A DNA stretch of 64,000 nt from Paenibacillus sp. GP183. GTDB lineage: Bacteria; Bacillota; Bacilli; Paenibacillales; NBRC-103111. Positions 26,896 through 37,184 of this stretch are shown piece by piece (the first letter of the stretch is position 1; each line of letters starts with the position of its first letter). A model generated the notes under the pieces. The model saw only the letters and a program-made list of their open reading frames with translations, searched no databases and was not told the origin of the DNA. Position numbers and translations under genes: made by a program. The stretch spans positions 2,914,001 to 2,978,000 of the forward strand of contig NZ_FNSW01000001.1 of assembly GCF_900104695.1 (NCBI RefSeq), read 5' to 3'.

Positions 26896-28272
26896 TTATT
26901 TTTTACTTAAACAATGATTCTCTATTTCTTCCCATGTCATAAAGATACGTACGATATCATCTTCAATTAAATCTGTTCCAGCCTGAACTTCAATAAATTC
27001 TAAATCTGTTAAGGCCTTAATTCCATGCTTCGCCTCAACTGGTATCTGTAGAACATCTCCCGCTTTAACAGGGTATATTTTATCATCAAGGACAAATTCG
27101 CCTTCCCCATTAACAATGGTCCAAACTTCACAACGTTTATAATGTAACTGATAGGAAAGATTACATCCAGATTTAACCCCAATTCGTTTTGTCAACACTT
27201 CTCGATTTTCACCGAATCTCGTATAATCTAGCACACGGTACCAGCCCCAACGCCGTTCTTCATACATCGGTCTTTGATCAATAGTACCCAATAAATCTTT
27301 TATACGCGGACTTGCACTCTTTTCAGTTACTAAAATTCCGTCTGGACTTGCTGCTACTACTGTATTCGGTAGTCCCAGTACAATGATCGGTAAATCAAGT
27401 TCATTTATTACATGTGTATTAACTGAATCCTCACTGATTATTGCCTTACCAATGACTTGAGCCGCCATCTGTTCAGTTAACGTATTCCATGTGCCTAAGT
27501 CTTTCCAATAGCCGCCATAAGGAAGCGTAACGATATGATTAGCTTTCTCCACAACTTCATAATCAAAGCTGATATTCGGCAGTTTCTTATAATTTTTTAG
27601 TAGCTCCTCATATTGAATTGATAATCCCTTTTCAATTAATAAGGAGATTATATAATCTAGCTTAAATGCAAAAACCCCGCAATTCCACAAGGCTTGCTTT
27701 CTAATTAGTTCCTCTGCCTGTTCTTCTGTTGGCTTTTCTATAAAATGACTAACGCTTACGTATGTTCCCTGTTGTTTTTCATTTTTATGCGGAATAATAT
27801 AACCATATTTAGATGAAGGATAGGTAGGATTTACACCCATAAGAGCTACATCGGCACCTGATGATTGAAGTACTGATTCCAAAACCTTTATTTGATTAAA
27901 AAAAGTATCCTCTACAAAAGGATCTACAGGTAAAATACATACTACCTCATCTAGGCTTGCACCTTCAATTGAATAGAGATATACGGATGCTAGTGCTATT
28001 GCAGGAAAAGTATCTCTTCTCTCAGGTTCTACAACAAGAGGAACATGATGACCTAATTGATTTTGGATTATATCAACTTGAGCTTTACTAGTAGCTACAA
28101 CAGCTGAATCAGATAATCCCATCGATTTTAGCTGTCCCCAAACGCGCTGAACCATTGATTCTCGTACCTTATTCTTATTTTCTAATATTTTTAAAAACTG
28201 CTTCGATCGAGCATCATTAGATAAAGGCCATAATCGTTTTCCAGAACCACCTGATAATAATACGAATTTCAT
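26896..28272 (-). CDS. manC: Mannose-1-phosphate guanylyltransferase / mannose-6-phosphate isomerase
   Basis: 458 residues, the usual size for the bifunctional type. The N-terminal nucleotidyltransferase has LLSGGSGKRLWPLSNDARSK, PERRDTFPAIA and VSHFIEKPTEEQA. The C-terminal cupin (about 340-455) has LTKRIGVKSGCNLSYQLHYK and EVWTIVNGEGE. It makes GDP-mannose from mannose-1-phosphate, the substrate of Gmd upstream. No phosphomannomutase is in the window. It is the last gene of the GDP-sugar set before the insertion sequence. Confidence 0.92.
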   Translation of the reverse strand: MKFVLLSGGSGKRLWPLSNDARSKQFLKILENKNKVRESMVQRVWGQLKSMGLSDSAVVATSKAQVDIIQNQLGHHVPLVVEPERRDTFPAIALASVYLYSIEGASLDEVVCILPVDPFVEDTFFNQIKVLESVLQSSGADVALMGVNPTYPSSKYGYIIPHKNEKQQGTYVSVSHFIEKPTEEQAEELIRKQALWNCGVFAFKLDYIISLLIEKGLSIQYEELLKNYKKLPNISFDYEVVEKANHIVTLPYGGYWKDLGTWNTLTEQMAAQVIGKAIISEDSVNTHVINELDLPIIVLGLPNTVVAASPDGILVTEKSASPRIKDLLGTIDQRPMYEERRWGWYRVLDYTRFGENREVLTKRIGVKSGCNLSYQLHYKRCEVWTIVNGEGEFVLDDKIYPVKAGDVLQIPVEAKHGIKALTDLEFIEVQAGTDLIEDDIVRIFMTWEEIENHCLSKK

Positions 28273-28383
28273 ATATTAAACCACAATCCTTTATTAAATT
28301 TTATAAAGAGAAAGGACGGGAACAACTCACACTGAAACCCCTCCTTTTGTTTAGTTTGTTGTTTCAATAATTCTTTTTCTTGC

Positions 28384-29316
28384 TTAAGTATGGTGTTTAA
28401 GAAACCAACCATAAGTTTTTCTTATTCCATCTTCAAGTTCTGTTTTATTAACCCATCCAGAATCTTTTAATCTTGAAACATCTAGCAATTTTTGTGGCAT
28501 ACCATCGGGTTTTGTTATATCAAACTTAATATCACCATCAAAACCTACAGCTTTTTTTATAAGATATGCTAGATGCTTAATTGAAATATCTTTACCAGTC
28601 CCTACGTTAAAAAAATTGTCTCCTGAATAAGATTCGAATAAAAATATGCATGCATCTGCTAAATCTTCATTAAACATCAGTTCTCTTCTTGCATCACCCG
28701 TACCCCAAACCTCAACATATTCTTTATTTTCTATTTTTGCTTCATGGAATTTTCTAATCAATCCAGCTACAACATGAGATTTTTGTGGATCAAAGTTATC
28801 GCCGATTCCATAAATATTACAAGGCATAACGCTGATAAAATTTGTACCATATTGCTTATTATACATCTCACACATTTTTAAGCCAGCAATCTTTGCAATT
28901 GCATATCCTTCATTAGTAGGTTCAACTTTTCCATCCAGCAAATACTCTTCTTTCATCGGTTGTGGAGATAATCTTGGATAAATACAAGATGATGCTAAAA
29001 ATAACAATTTCTTAATGTTAAACTTATATGAACAATGTATAACATTATTTTGTATAGCTAAGTTATCATATAAGAATTCAGCAGGACTTTTCATATTTGC
29101 CATGATTCCTCCAACCTTTGCTGCGGCTAATATGACATACTCTGGTTTTTCTTTAGAAAAATAATCTTCAACATCTGCTTGGTTTCTTAAGTCTAATTCC
29201 TTTGAATTTAGACCAATAATCTTTTCATATCCTCTTTTCCGAAATTCTATTTCTATTGATGAACCAACCATTCCATTGCGTCCAGCGATAAAAATTTTTG
29301 AATGTTTATCTTTCAT
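28384..29316 (-). CDS. colC: GDP-4-keto-6-deoxy sugar epimerase-reductase (ColC-like; Fcl family)
   Basis: 310 residues of the GDP-fucose synthase family. GRNGMVGSSIE (NADP loop at 12-19), AAAKVGGI, SSCIYPRLSP, YAIAKIAGLKMCEMYNKQYG (Tyr/Lys pair) and VMPCNIYGIGDNFD with the conserved Cys, then His in KSHVVAGL. Alone it would be called Fcl. It overlaps the ColD-like gene by 11 bases, and the ColD product is a 3-deoxy intermediate, so GDP-L-colitose synthase is the better reading. The Fcl activity remains an alternative. Start chosen by AAAGGAATATTAA before the ATG. Confidence 0.75.
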   Translation of the reverse strand: MKDKHSKIFIAGRNGMVGSSIEIEFRKRGYEKIIGLNSKELDLRNQADVEDYFSKEKPEYVILAAAKVGGIMANMKSPAEFLYDNLAIQNNVIHCSYKFNIKKLLFLASSCIYPRLSPQPMKEEYLLDGKVEPTNEGYAIAKIAGLKMCEMYNKQYGTNFISVMPCNIYGIGDNFDPQKSHVVAGLIRKFHEAKIENKEYVEVWGTGDARRELMFNEDLADACIFLFESYSGDNFFNVGTGKDISIKHLAYLIKKAVGFDGDIKFDITKPDGMPQKLLDVSRLKDSGWVNKTELEDGIRKTYGWFLKHHT

Positions 29317-30475
29317 TTAATATTCCTTTAAGAACATCAATTAGCATATCTACTTCTTTTCGATTATCTTTACTATGATTCCCAACAAAAAAGCCATTCT
29401 TATGAATTATATCTGCATTTACTAAATTACCATATATTTCATAATCTAAGTATTTTACTGCAATATTCTTTGTGAAATTCCCGGCGACAACGGGCCTCAC
29501 TTCAATATTATTTTTCTTTAAAGCCTCTACTACTTGTTTACGAATATCTAATTCATCATTTAATAACATCCCAAACCCAAACCAAGAGGAATCTCCAACT
29601 TCTTTTTGGGGTCGAATATACTTTACATCTTTAATTCGTTCTATAAAATATTTAGCATTCTTCTTTCTTTGCTCTATAATTTTGTCAAACTTTTTCAATT
29701 GTTCTATTCCAATTGCCCCTTCCATTTCTATAGGGCGTAAATTGTAACCCGGCATTATAAAATTAAAACTCTCATAAAAGTCATCGTTGCTTTTAGCGTA
29801 TATTTTACTATTTGATGGTAAATTCCTTGTCCAACCATGCGCTCTAATACTCAATAAGTAATGGTAAAGTTCTTCATCATCGGTTACTGTTACACCACCC
29901 TCCATTGTACACAAATGGTGAGAATAGAACGTTGAATAAGTTCCCAAAAGGCCAATAGTTCCTAATTGCTTTTCTTTATATAAGCCTCCTAATGCTTCAC
30001 AATTATCTTCTATAAGAATCAAATTATATTTTTTGCAAACTTCTAAGATTTTTCCGTATTCACATGGGTTTCCTAATAAATTCACTGAAAATATTGCTTT
30101 AGTTCTATCAGTTATGGCGTTCTCCAAAATTGAAACATCAATATTAAATGTATTTACATCAATATCTACAAATCTTAACTTTAAATTATGTTGAGCAACA
30201 GGGAAAAATGTAGTACTCCAAGAAACGGCAGGTACAATTACTTCATCGCCGGAAGAAAGCTTCCCAGAATAAACCAATGCAGCTATTGCCAATAAATTTG
30301 CTGAAGAACCAGAGTTTGACATAACCGCATACTTGCTTCCAACCTTTTCAGAAAATTTTCTTTCGTATTCTTCAACCTCCTTGCCCATGCTGAACCTATT
30401 AGAATTTATAACGCGATTTATTGCTTCAATTTCTTCGTTAGACCAAGTATCATCTGACAATTTATACTCTATCAT
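29306..30475 (-). CDS. colD: GDP-4-keto-6-deoxymannose 3-dehydratase (ColD-like)
   Basis: 389 residues, DegT/DnrJ/EryC1 fold. The PLP pocket has EDNCEALGG (Asp157) but at the Schiff-base position reads STFYSHHLCTMEGG: His187 in place of the usual Lys. This Lys-to-His exchange is the hallmark of ColD, which removes the 3-hydroxyl and does not transfer an amine. As I recall it, E. coli ColD shows the same AVSWSTT, VNLLGNP, SFYSHH and RAHGWTRNLP blocks. It sits between gmd and the ColC-like gene with AAGGAGGATAC before the ATG. The N-terminus (MIEYKLSDDTW) and length also agree. Confidence 0.85.
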   Translation of the reverse strand: MIEYKLSDDTWSNEEIEAINRVINSNRFSMGKEVEEYERKFSEKVGSKYAVMSNSGSSANLLAIAALVYSGKLSSGDEVIVPAVSWSTTFFPVAQHNLKLRFVDIDVNTFNIDVSILENAITDRTKAIFSVNLLGNPCEYGKILEVCKKYNLILIEDNCEALGGLYKEKQLGTIGLLGTYSTFYSHHLCTMEGGVTVTDDEELYHYLLSIRAHGWTRNLPSNSKIYAKSNDDFYESFNFIMPGYNLRPIEMEGAIGIEQLKKFDKIIEQRKKNAKYFIERIKDVKYIRPQKEVGDSSWFGFGMLLNDELDIRKQVVEALKKNNIEVRPVVAGNFTKNIAVKYLDYEIYGNLVNADIIHKNGFFVGNHSKDNRKEVDMLIDVLKGILNER

Positions 30476-30564
30476 TTAAGTATCCTCCTTATTTTCTCGT
30501 GTATGATTAAACCTGAGAATAAGCTACACAATTTAATTTTTTGAACAGTCGTAGCTTCAGTTAA

Positions 30565-31647
30565 TCAGTCAAACTCTCTTCTTATTCTATTTTCTCTTTC
30601 AACAAGCCTAATATCACTTTTAACCATTATTTTAACTAGCTCTTCAAAACTAGTTTTGGTAGGGTTCCATCCTAATATTGTCTTCGCTCTAGTAGGGTCC
30701 CCTAATAGTTGTTCTACTTCTGTTGGTCTGAAATATTTGGGATCAACTTCAACTAATGCTTTTCCTGTTGCTTTATCAACCCCTGTTTCATCGACACCTT
30801 CACCTCGCCATTCAATTTCAATTCCAACTTCTTTAAAAGCTAAAGTTGTAAATTTTCTTACGGTATGCATTTCACCTGTAGCTATTACAAAGTCTTCTGG
30901 GGCTTCGTGTTGTAGCATTAGCCACATACATTCAACATAATCTTTAGCATACCCCCAGTCTCGTCTGGCATCTAGATTACCAAGGTATAACTTCTCTTGT
31001 GTTCCTTTATTAATTCTTGCAGCAGCAAGTGTAATTTTTCTAGTTACAAAAGTCTCACCACGCCTTTCGGATTCATGGTTGAATAAAATCCCATTAACAG
31101 CAAACATATTGTAGGCTTCTCTATAGTTTTTTGTGATCCAATAACCGTAAAGCTTAGCTACACCATAAGGACTTCTCGGGTAGAAAGGTGTTGTTTCTCT
31201 TTGAGGTACTTCTTGCACTTTTCCATACAATTCAGAAGTGGACGCTTGATATATTTTTGTTCTGGCTTCATACCCTAAAAATCTTACCGCTTCAAGTAAT
31301 CGTAATGTTCCAATTGCATCTGTATCTGCAGTATATTCTGGAACTTCAAATGAAACTTTAACATGGGACATAGCTGCTAAATTATATATTTCATCTGGTT
31401 CTATTTCTCTTATTAGTCTAATAAGATTTGTCGAATCGGTCATATCCCCATAATGTAGGATAACCCTACTTTCATTATGCATATCTTTAATCAGCTCATC
31501 TATGTATAAATGTTCGATTCTTCCTGTATTAAACGATGAACTTCTTCTAATAATTCCATGTACCTCATACTCTTTTTCTAATAAAAATTCTGCTAAAAAA
31601 GAGCCATCTTGACCTGTTATCCCTGTAATAAGTGCTTTTTTTTTCAT
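30565..31647 (-). CDS. gmd: GDP-mannose 4,6-dehydratase
   Basis: 360 residues from the ATG at 31647 ([15 protein letters not shown]), chosen because AAGAGG lies 6 bases upstream; a longer start at 31668 lacks one. Motifs: [14 protein letters not shown] (NADP), [34 protein letters not shown] and [11 protein letters not shown] (Tyr/Lys), and the [17 protein letters not shown] loop. It converts GDP-mannose to GDP-4-keto-6-deoxymannose, the common precursor for fucose, rhamnose, perosamine and colitose. Confidence 0.95.
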   Translation of the reverse strand: MKKKALITGITGQDGSFLAEFLLEKEYEVHGIIRRSSSFNTGRIEHLYIDELIKDMHNESRVILHYGDMTDSTNLIRLIREIEPDEIYNLAAMSHVKVSFEVPEYTADTDAIGTLRLLEAVRFLGYEARTKIYQASTSELYGKVQEVPQRETTPFYPRSPYGVAKLYGYWITKNYREAYNMFAVNGILFNHESERRGETFVTRKITLAAARINKGTQEKLYLGNLDARRDWGYAKDYVECMWLMLQHEAPEDFVIATGEMHTVRKFTTLAFKEVGIEIEWRGEGVDETGVDKATGKALVEVDPKYFRPTEVEQLLGDPTRAKTILGWNPTKTSFEELVKIMVKSDIRLVERENRIRREFD

Positions 31648-31671
31648 AATCAACCTCTTCTTTCTCATTTT

Positions 31672-32529
31672 TTAAATCCTTATCCAATTTTCTGGGATTA
31701 GGTCCACTACGTCATTATCGCTGTTTAAAATCCTTTTTGGTGCTACAACTATCTTATCTGGATGGCTATTAAGCCAGGCTCCCCACCAACTAAAAGTACT
31801 ATTTGCAATAATATTATGTTTACACATGCTCATTAACTGCATATCTCTGTAACTCTTGTTCCCTTTGTTCCAATCAATGTAATCAACTTGAGTCGTAATA
31901 TTAAAGGTATTTTGACACCACGAAATATCATCCGAAAACACATAAAAAAAAGGATTAGCTATGTTATTTTTCATGTAATCTATAGCGTTTTGGTAGTATT
32001 CTAAATTACAAATATTCGAATATAAAGGATGATTGACATAATCACCTCGCCGAATATGGATACATATAGAATTAGTCTGACTCATTTTGTTAGACATAAG
32101 AATGTTCTTTTTCTCATTGAAAGGTATAAATGTAAATTCTTTTCTTATTACATTCTCAATATCCAAAAAATATTTTTCACTTTGCCAGTAACCATCAAAA
32201 TACATGTTGGCCGTATTATTTTTGATGCTTTTATTATATCCAAGATATTCTTCACAATAATATGTTTGCTTAACTCCAAAAAGTTTTCTTCTGATATTGG
32301 AAATAGCTCCCTTTTTGCAATCAGAGAACTCTTTTATTTCTTTTGGATTAGCGTATTCGGTTTTTATATTTTTAAATATATTCTCCAACTCAAATCCGTT
32401 ATGCAAGTGATAATTCTCAAATGATAGGACATCAAGCTTTGTATTTGAGTATATTTCTTTCAGTGATCTATAAAACGCATACTGAAACATCTGATTACCG
32501 AGTCCACCAATTACTTTTACAATAACCAC
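31672..32529 (-). CDS. GT11 family glycosyltransferase (fucosyl- or colitosyl-)
   Basis: 285 residues with GTG start (AGGAGGTAAGAA upstream). GT11 landmarks: VIGGLGNQMFQYAFYRSL at the N-terminus, ICIHIRRGDYVNHP (HxRRGDY donor loop), FYVFSDDISWC, and NSTFSWWGAWLN near the end. These enzymes use GDP-sugars, normally GDP-fucose to make alpha-1,2 links. WbwK, in a colitose-containing E. coli O-antigen, belongs to the same family and transfers colitose. With colD/colC next door the donor here is more likely GDP-colitose. It lies 24 bases upstream of gmd. Confidence 0.85.
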   Translation of the reverse strand: MVIVKVIGGLGNQMFQYAFYRSLKEIYSNTKLDVLSFENYHLHNGFELENIFKNIKTEYANPKEIKEFSDCKKGAISNIRRKLFGVKQTYYCEEYLGYNKSIKNNTANMYFDGYWQSEKYFLDIENVIRKEFTFIPFNEKKNILMSNKMSQTNSICIHIRRGDYVNHPLYSNICNLEYYQNAIDYMKNNIANPFFYVFSDDISWCQNTFNITTQVDYIDWNKGNKSYRDMQLMSMCKHNIIANSTFSWWGAWLNSHPDKIVVAPKRILNSDNDVVDLIPENWIRI

Positions 32530-32581
32530 TTCTTACCTCCTAAAATAATGGGTCTAAAAAAGTAATAATAATTTAATAAAT

Positions 32582-33376
32582 TCATAACAACAATGAACTC
32601 AGCTTTTTCTTAAATTGACGATATTGATAGATAAGTTTTCTTTTATTAACAATAAGACGCTCGGCATTATTATTACAATACCTATAAGCAACATTAAAAG
32701 CCTCTTGAATTTGTTTCTTCTCCATCATGTAAGAAATATTGTCATCAAATATATTAATTGTTGCTGTCTGGTCCAAGTTATAAACATTTATGTTCCTGGT
32801 ATTTGCAAGCCTTAAATAAAATTCATAGTCCATGCTATACTTATTTTTTTCATCAAAACTATTTTCATCATAAATTTGACGTGAGAAAAATATATTTTGC
32901 AAACCAGTTAGTGTTCCGTATTTAAGTAAATTGGTTTTATTAAACGGATAATTGGGATTTTTTCTTTGATAATAATATTTACTTTTTACATAATAAGTAA
33001 TAGAATTACAACTTATGGCATCAACACTCAATAGATTAAAATAGTAATTTAAGGACTTAAAGATATCTTTACACAATAAATCATCTGATCCTAAATAACC
33101 GATAATATCACCATCTAAGTAGTTTGACGCAATATTTAATGCATTAGAAATTCCCTTATCCATTTCTTTAACCCATAATATACTTTTATTCCCCGAATAA
33201 CTGTTAATAATTTCATGTGATCTATCAGTTGATTTATTATCTACGATGATTAGCTTTTTATTTATATAATCCTGATCCAAAAAGCTATCAATTGACTGTT
33301 TTAAATATTTTTCCCCATTAAAATTCGGCATAATCATATTTACTTTTAACTGCTTAATATTAATCCCTCCAATCAT
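32582..33376 (-). CDS. GT2 family glycosyltransferase
   Basis: 264 residues. GT-A fold with VNMIMPNFNGEKYLKQSI, LIIVDNKSTDRSHEII and GDIIGYLGSDDLL, which supplies the metal-binding DD. C-terminal part is Tyr/Asn-rich and probably acceptor-binding. It likely adds one residue to the repeat unit on the lipid carrier. An internal Met (residue 14) is an alternative start, since no ideal ribosome site precedes the first ATG. Very A+T-rich, like its neighbours. Confidence 0.85.
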   Translation of the reverse strand: MIGGINIKQLKVNMIMPNFNGEKYLKQSIDSFLDQDYINKKLIIVDNKSTDRSHEIINSYSGNKSILWVKEMDKGISNALNIASNYLDGDIIGYLGSDDLLCKDIFKSLNYYFNLLSVDAISCNSITYYVKSKYYYQRKNPNYPFNKTNLLKYGTLTGLQNIFFSRQIYDENSFDEKNKYSMDYEFYLRLANTRNINVYNLDQTATINIFDDNISYMMEKKQIQEAFNVAYRYCNNNAERLIVNKRKLIYQYRQFKKKLSSLLL

Positions 33377-33456
33377 TTCATCTCATGTTCAAAAATACTT
33401 CTTAAGTATGTAGGATTTTCTTTAATATATAGGAAATAGTATTAAAACTATAAATT

Positions 33457-34944
33457 TTATTTAAATTTACATATTATTTTGTTTATTTCTTGTTTACTAA
33501 TTATTTTTGTAACGTATAGTAATGAAAAATAAACTAATGTATACACAATTATTATCAACAATTTCAATTTGAATTGTTGTATATAAATTAAAGATAAGCA
33601 AAAAACAATACTCAACAATATACTAGGTATTAACTTTGATATACTAAATCTAAAATTAGTAATCTTAATAATGTAGATAAATCCAATAATTGCACTAATA
33701 ACTTGAGTAGTTGTATTAGCAATAGCTGCGCCTAAAGAACCCCATTTAGGTATTAAAATTATATCAAGTAATATATTAATAACACCAGCTACTATACCCA
33801 TATTGACTACGAACTTTTGTTTTTCATATAAAAAAGGTATGCTACCAGCAACTCCAACTCCTTGTAAAAGGACAAAACCAGCAAGCATAATTAGGAAGCT
33901 TAAAACAACATCATTGTATTGACTAGAATATACCAAGTTGATGACTTCTTTAGAAAAAGCAAATGCATATGTTAAGAGAAACAATAATAAAATAATAAAG
34001 TATTTTGTTAGACTTACAACAATAGTTTCTAATAAATTTATTTCTTGCTTAGCAACCAATGCTGAAAAGAAATTGTTTAAAACATTCATTACGGGTGAAA
34101 AAACCATTCCAACCATGTTAACTAAACCATATGCTAATCCATAAACAGCAATCTCCTTTGGACCTGAATAAATTCCTAAAAATATATATTCAGAGCGAGT
34201 AAATACAACTTGTTGCCACACAACATTAATGTACATATATTTTGAATAATTAAAGATTCTTTTTCTATCTATAATTGCACTTTTCTCAGTAAACAAATCA
34301 TGAACCCTAAATTTTAATTCTTTTTTAACAAAAGCAGCATATAATATTACTTGATAAGTAGAAATAATAAACGAAACGATTAGAATATAAACGATTTTGT
34401 GAAATATTAATATAAGAATTATATTTAAAATAAATCCAAATATTTGAGCCTTAATCGCGACTTTTGAGAATATATCATATCTTTGTAAAGCTTGGACTGA
34501 ACTTATTAACAATGTTAACAACGCTACTGGTAATATATTAACAATTGATAAAAAAACCAAAATAGAAGTTTCTTCCGAATTAATGCTTTGCAATAGATTT
34601 TCCCATAGCGGAAATGTAATAATTAAAATAATGCTTATAACAGTGATGCAAAGTGTTTGTATTATCAAAAGAGATTTTAGAATTTTTTTGCTTTCATCGA
34701 ACTGTTCATTTAAATAATACATAGGTAAAAACTTAGTTATTGTTCCTCCTAAGCCTAACCCCAGTAGTGTTGCCATTGTGCTAGTCAACCAGATCATATA
34801 AGTATAGGCTCCATAGGAATTAGGTCCCAGCATTCTCGAAAATAATACTGAAGATAAAAAACTAAGAAATGCTAGAATAATCATTCTTAAATAATTGCTT
34901 TTTATATTTTTTAGTAGTTCAGTCAAAAAACTTTTCTTTTCCAT
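33457..34944 (-). CDS. wzx: Wzx-type polysaccharide flippase
   Basis: 495 residues from the ATG at 34944, which follows AGAGGTATATAAA; a TTG six codons earlier is open. About 12-14 membrane segments throughout. The N-terminus has FSRMLGPNSYGAYTYMIWL, typical of the Polysacc_synt family, and the C-terminal half WGSLGAAIANTTTQVI. It would flip undecaprenyl-linked repeat units across the membrane for polymerisation. It is the only flippase in the locus and pairs with the polymerase at 38079. Confidence 0.88.
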   Translation of the reverse strand: MEKKSFLTELLKNIKSNYLRMIILAFLSFLSSVLFSRMLGPNSYGAYTYMIWLTSTMATLLGLGLGGTITKFLPMYYLNEQFDESKKILKSLLIIQTLCITVISIILIITFPLWENLLQSINSEETSILVFLSIVNILPVALLTLLISSVQALQRYDIFSKVAIKAQIFGFILNIILILIFHKIVYILIVSFIISTYQVILYAAFVKKELKFRVHDLFTEKSAIIDRKRIFNYSKYMYINVVWQQVVFTRSEYIFLGIYSGPKEIAVYGLAYGLVNMVGMVFSPVMNVLNNFFSALVAKQEINLLETIVVSLTKYFIILLLFLLTYAFAFSKEVINLVYSSQYNDVVLSFLIMLAGFVLLQGVGVAGSIPFLYEKQKFVVNMGIVAGVINILLDIILIPKWGSLGAAIANTTTQVISAIIGFIYIIKITNFRFSISKLIPSILLSIVFCLSLIYIQQFKLKLLIIIVYTLVYFSLLYVTKIISKQEINKIICKFK

Positions 34945-34990
34945 TTTATATACCTCTTTCAAAACTACTTACTTACACTACTTTAATCTC

Positions 34991-36013
34991 TTAATATTTA
35001 AATAAATATCTTCTAATTGCAAATTTCAACTTGTCTGTAAAACTATATTTAAATAAATCTGTGAAGAATTCTTTATAAATATCACTTGACTCTTGAAAAT
35101 TGAAACCACTATTCGAACAGTTTTTTCTAAAATATCCGTTCATTATCTTATAAAACATCCCTAAATCGTACCCATCGTTTTCTATTGACCGCTTCAATGA
35201 TTTTAGTAATTTTGCTATTATAGCGATATTATCTTTATCATTGAAAGCACTGCCTGCAATAAACAATCTATATTTTTTTAATTCTTTATTATCTATACTC
35301 ACATTTAAGTACTCGAAAGCCTGTTGATAAACTCTCATTTGCATAATATCCCTTTTGTCCATATCTTTTTCAGCTACTTGTGTAATTCCTGATTCATTAA
35401 TTCTATATTTCAAAAGTACTTCTTGAATATTACTTAATTTGTGCTCGAATGAAATTTTCTGCCAAAGACCAAAATCTTCAAGCGATTGATGGGCTTCATT
35501 GTAAGTAAAATTCCCTTCAACAATAATTTTCCTCCTCAATATTACAGTAGGATGCATTAACGCAGAATAAAATAAAAGTTGTGTTTTTATTTGCAAAGGA
35601 TCTTTCCTCACTATATAGTTTTTCTTCCAACCCCTCTCATCAAACAACTGAATTGACGTTCCAGATACTGCAATATCTTTATTTTGGTCCATAAACTTAA
35701 TTTGCTTTTCTAGCCTTGTTGGGAAACTAATATCATCAGCATCCATTCTAGCTATATAATCACTATTGATTAAACCTAATCCTTTGTTTAAAGTTTGAAT
35801 TAAACCTATATTTTTCTCATTTTCCACATATATGATTCTACTATCATTATATCCCTTAATTATTTCTTCACTATTATCTGTTGAACCGTCGTTAATTATT
35901 AAAAATTCAAACTCTCTATATGTTTGATTTAATATGCTTTCAATTGCTTCAGATAGAAATTTCCCTCCGTTGTATACAGGCATTAGCACTGTAACCCTTT
36001 GAGTGGTATTCAT
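34991..36013 (-). CDS. GT2 family glycosyltransferase
   Basis: 340 residues with GAGGTGTAAAA before the ATG. VTVLMPVYNGGKFLSEAIES, LIINDGSTDNSEEII and DYIARMDADDISFP form a complete GT-A nucleotide- and metal-binding set. The C-terminal 120 residues are charged and helical. An IS630-type element has inserted just upstream (36061-37040), separating it from the preceding transferase. The sugar transferred is unknown. Confidence 0.88.
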   Translation of the reverse strand: MNTTQRVTVLMPVYNGGKFLSEAIESILNQTYREFEFLIINDGSTDNSEEIIKGYNDSRIIYVENEKNIGLIQTLNKGLGLINSDYIARMDADDISFPTRLEKQIKFMDQNKDIAVSGTSIQLFDERGWKKNYIVRKDPLQIKTQLLFYSALMHPTVILRRKIIVEGNFTYNEAHQSLEDFGLWQKISFEHKLSNIQEVLLKYRINESGITQVAEKDMDKRDIMQMRVYQQAFEYLNVSIDNKELKKYRLFIAGSAFNDKDNIAIIAKLLKSLKRSIENDGYDLGMFYKIMNGYFRKNCSNSGFNFQESSDIYKEFFTDLFKYSFTDKLKFAIRRYLFKY

Positions 36014-36069
36014 TTTTACACCTCATGCAACTAAGTAGATTTTCCTGTAATTTCTGACAATACAGCCTA

Positions 36070-37037
36070 ATGAATTACCCTAATTTGAGGGATGGCATAC
36101 TGATTTGTGATCTGATTGAAGCGGATTCCATTCTGCAATGTACGGCTTCACTTATTGGGTCAAGGTCCCGTACAAATTGCAATCGCAATTGGAAAATCGG
36201 ATACACCGTCAATGAGTATATTCGCACCTACCGAAAGCTCGGACTTGACGGTTTGATCATGAAGTTCTCGACTGGTGCGCCAGAACGATTAACTAAGGAA
36301 TAGCAGGCGCAACTGAAGAAAGCCATTATTGACTCGCTGCCTCATGAAGTTGGGTTCCCTGCCAAATTCAACTGGACGCTGGAGATCATCGGTGCTTATA
36401 TCAAACGTGAATTCAAACACGAGTACTCGATCCGCGGCATATCGAAAATGATGCATCGTATGGGGCTCAGCTACACCAAACCGACGTACACGCTAGCGGC
36501 TGCTGAAGTAGAAAAGCAGAACGAATTTGTCAAAACCACTTTTCCAGGCTTAAAAAAATTACGAAGACGGCGAAATTGATCACATAGCATGATTCGCGAC
36601 TATCAAGCGCTGCCACACACGTGGTTTGCAAAAGGCAAACAGCGAATCATTAAAACAACGGGCAAGCATCGGGGCGTAAAACTGCTGGCTACACTTGATT
36701 ATGCTACAGGCATGATTGTGTGGCAGGAAGAAGAGCAGTATACGGCGGAAACATTCTTGGAATTTCTCCAAAAAGTCGTTCTCGCTTATACCACAAGGAG
36801 AAACGTACTGATTTTGGACAACGCCGCATCCATCATGCGAAGCTGCTTGAACCCTTCCTCCAATCATTGAACGGCAGACTTAAGCTTGTGTTTCTGCCCC
36901 CATACAGTCCCCAGCTCAATATCGTTGAAGGACTATGGAAGTGGCTTAAATCAGATGTCATTAACAATGTCTGTCTTCATGGAACACATCTTGACAGATC
37001 CCATGAAAATCATCGATCGTTTATGTATCAAATTTAA
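36070..37037 (+). pseudogene. IS630-family-like transposase, decayed
   Basis: Pieces in several frames: helix-turn-helix region GSRSRTNCNRNWKIGYTVNE with TYRKLGLDGL; then, after a TAG at 36301-36303, FNWTLEIIGAYIKREFKHEY and SIRGISKMMHRMGLSYTKPT; then LDYATGMIVWQEEEQYTAET, NVLILDNAAS (second Asp); then LVFLPPYSPQLNIVEGLWKW (Glu). This order is that of IS630/Tc1-type DDE enzymes. At least one stop and two frameshifts kill it. Exact element ends were not resolved. It faces against the surrounding operon. Confidence 0.8.
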
Positions 37038-37184
37038 TTGCCGTCATTAGTACATCTTATAAAAGCCAGCATTTCTTGCATTGGATAGTCCACCACTTTC
37101 TTTGTGTATAACTTTAATCCTACTATCTTTTTTAACATAGATTTGTTTTCCATTTTATGATCTATTTTAGATTTCAATTTTCGA

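Noticed and set aside
29306-30475. Sugar aminotransferase (perosamine or QuiNAc-type) reading
   Set aside because: The Schiff-base Lys position reads His in SHHLCTMEGG. Without the Lys, amino transfer is not expected, and the flanks fit ColD.
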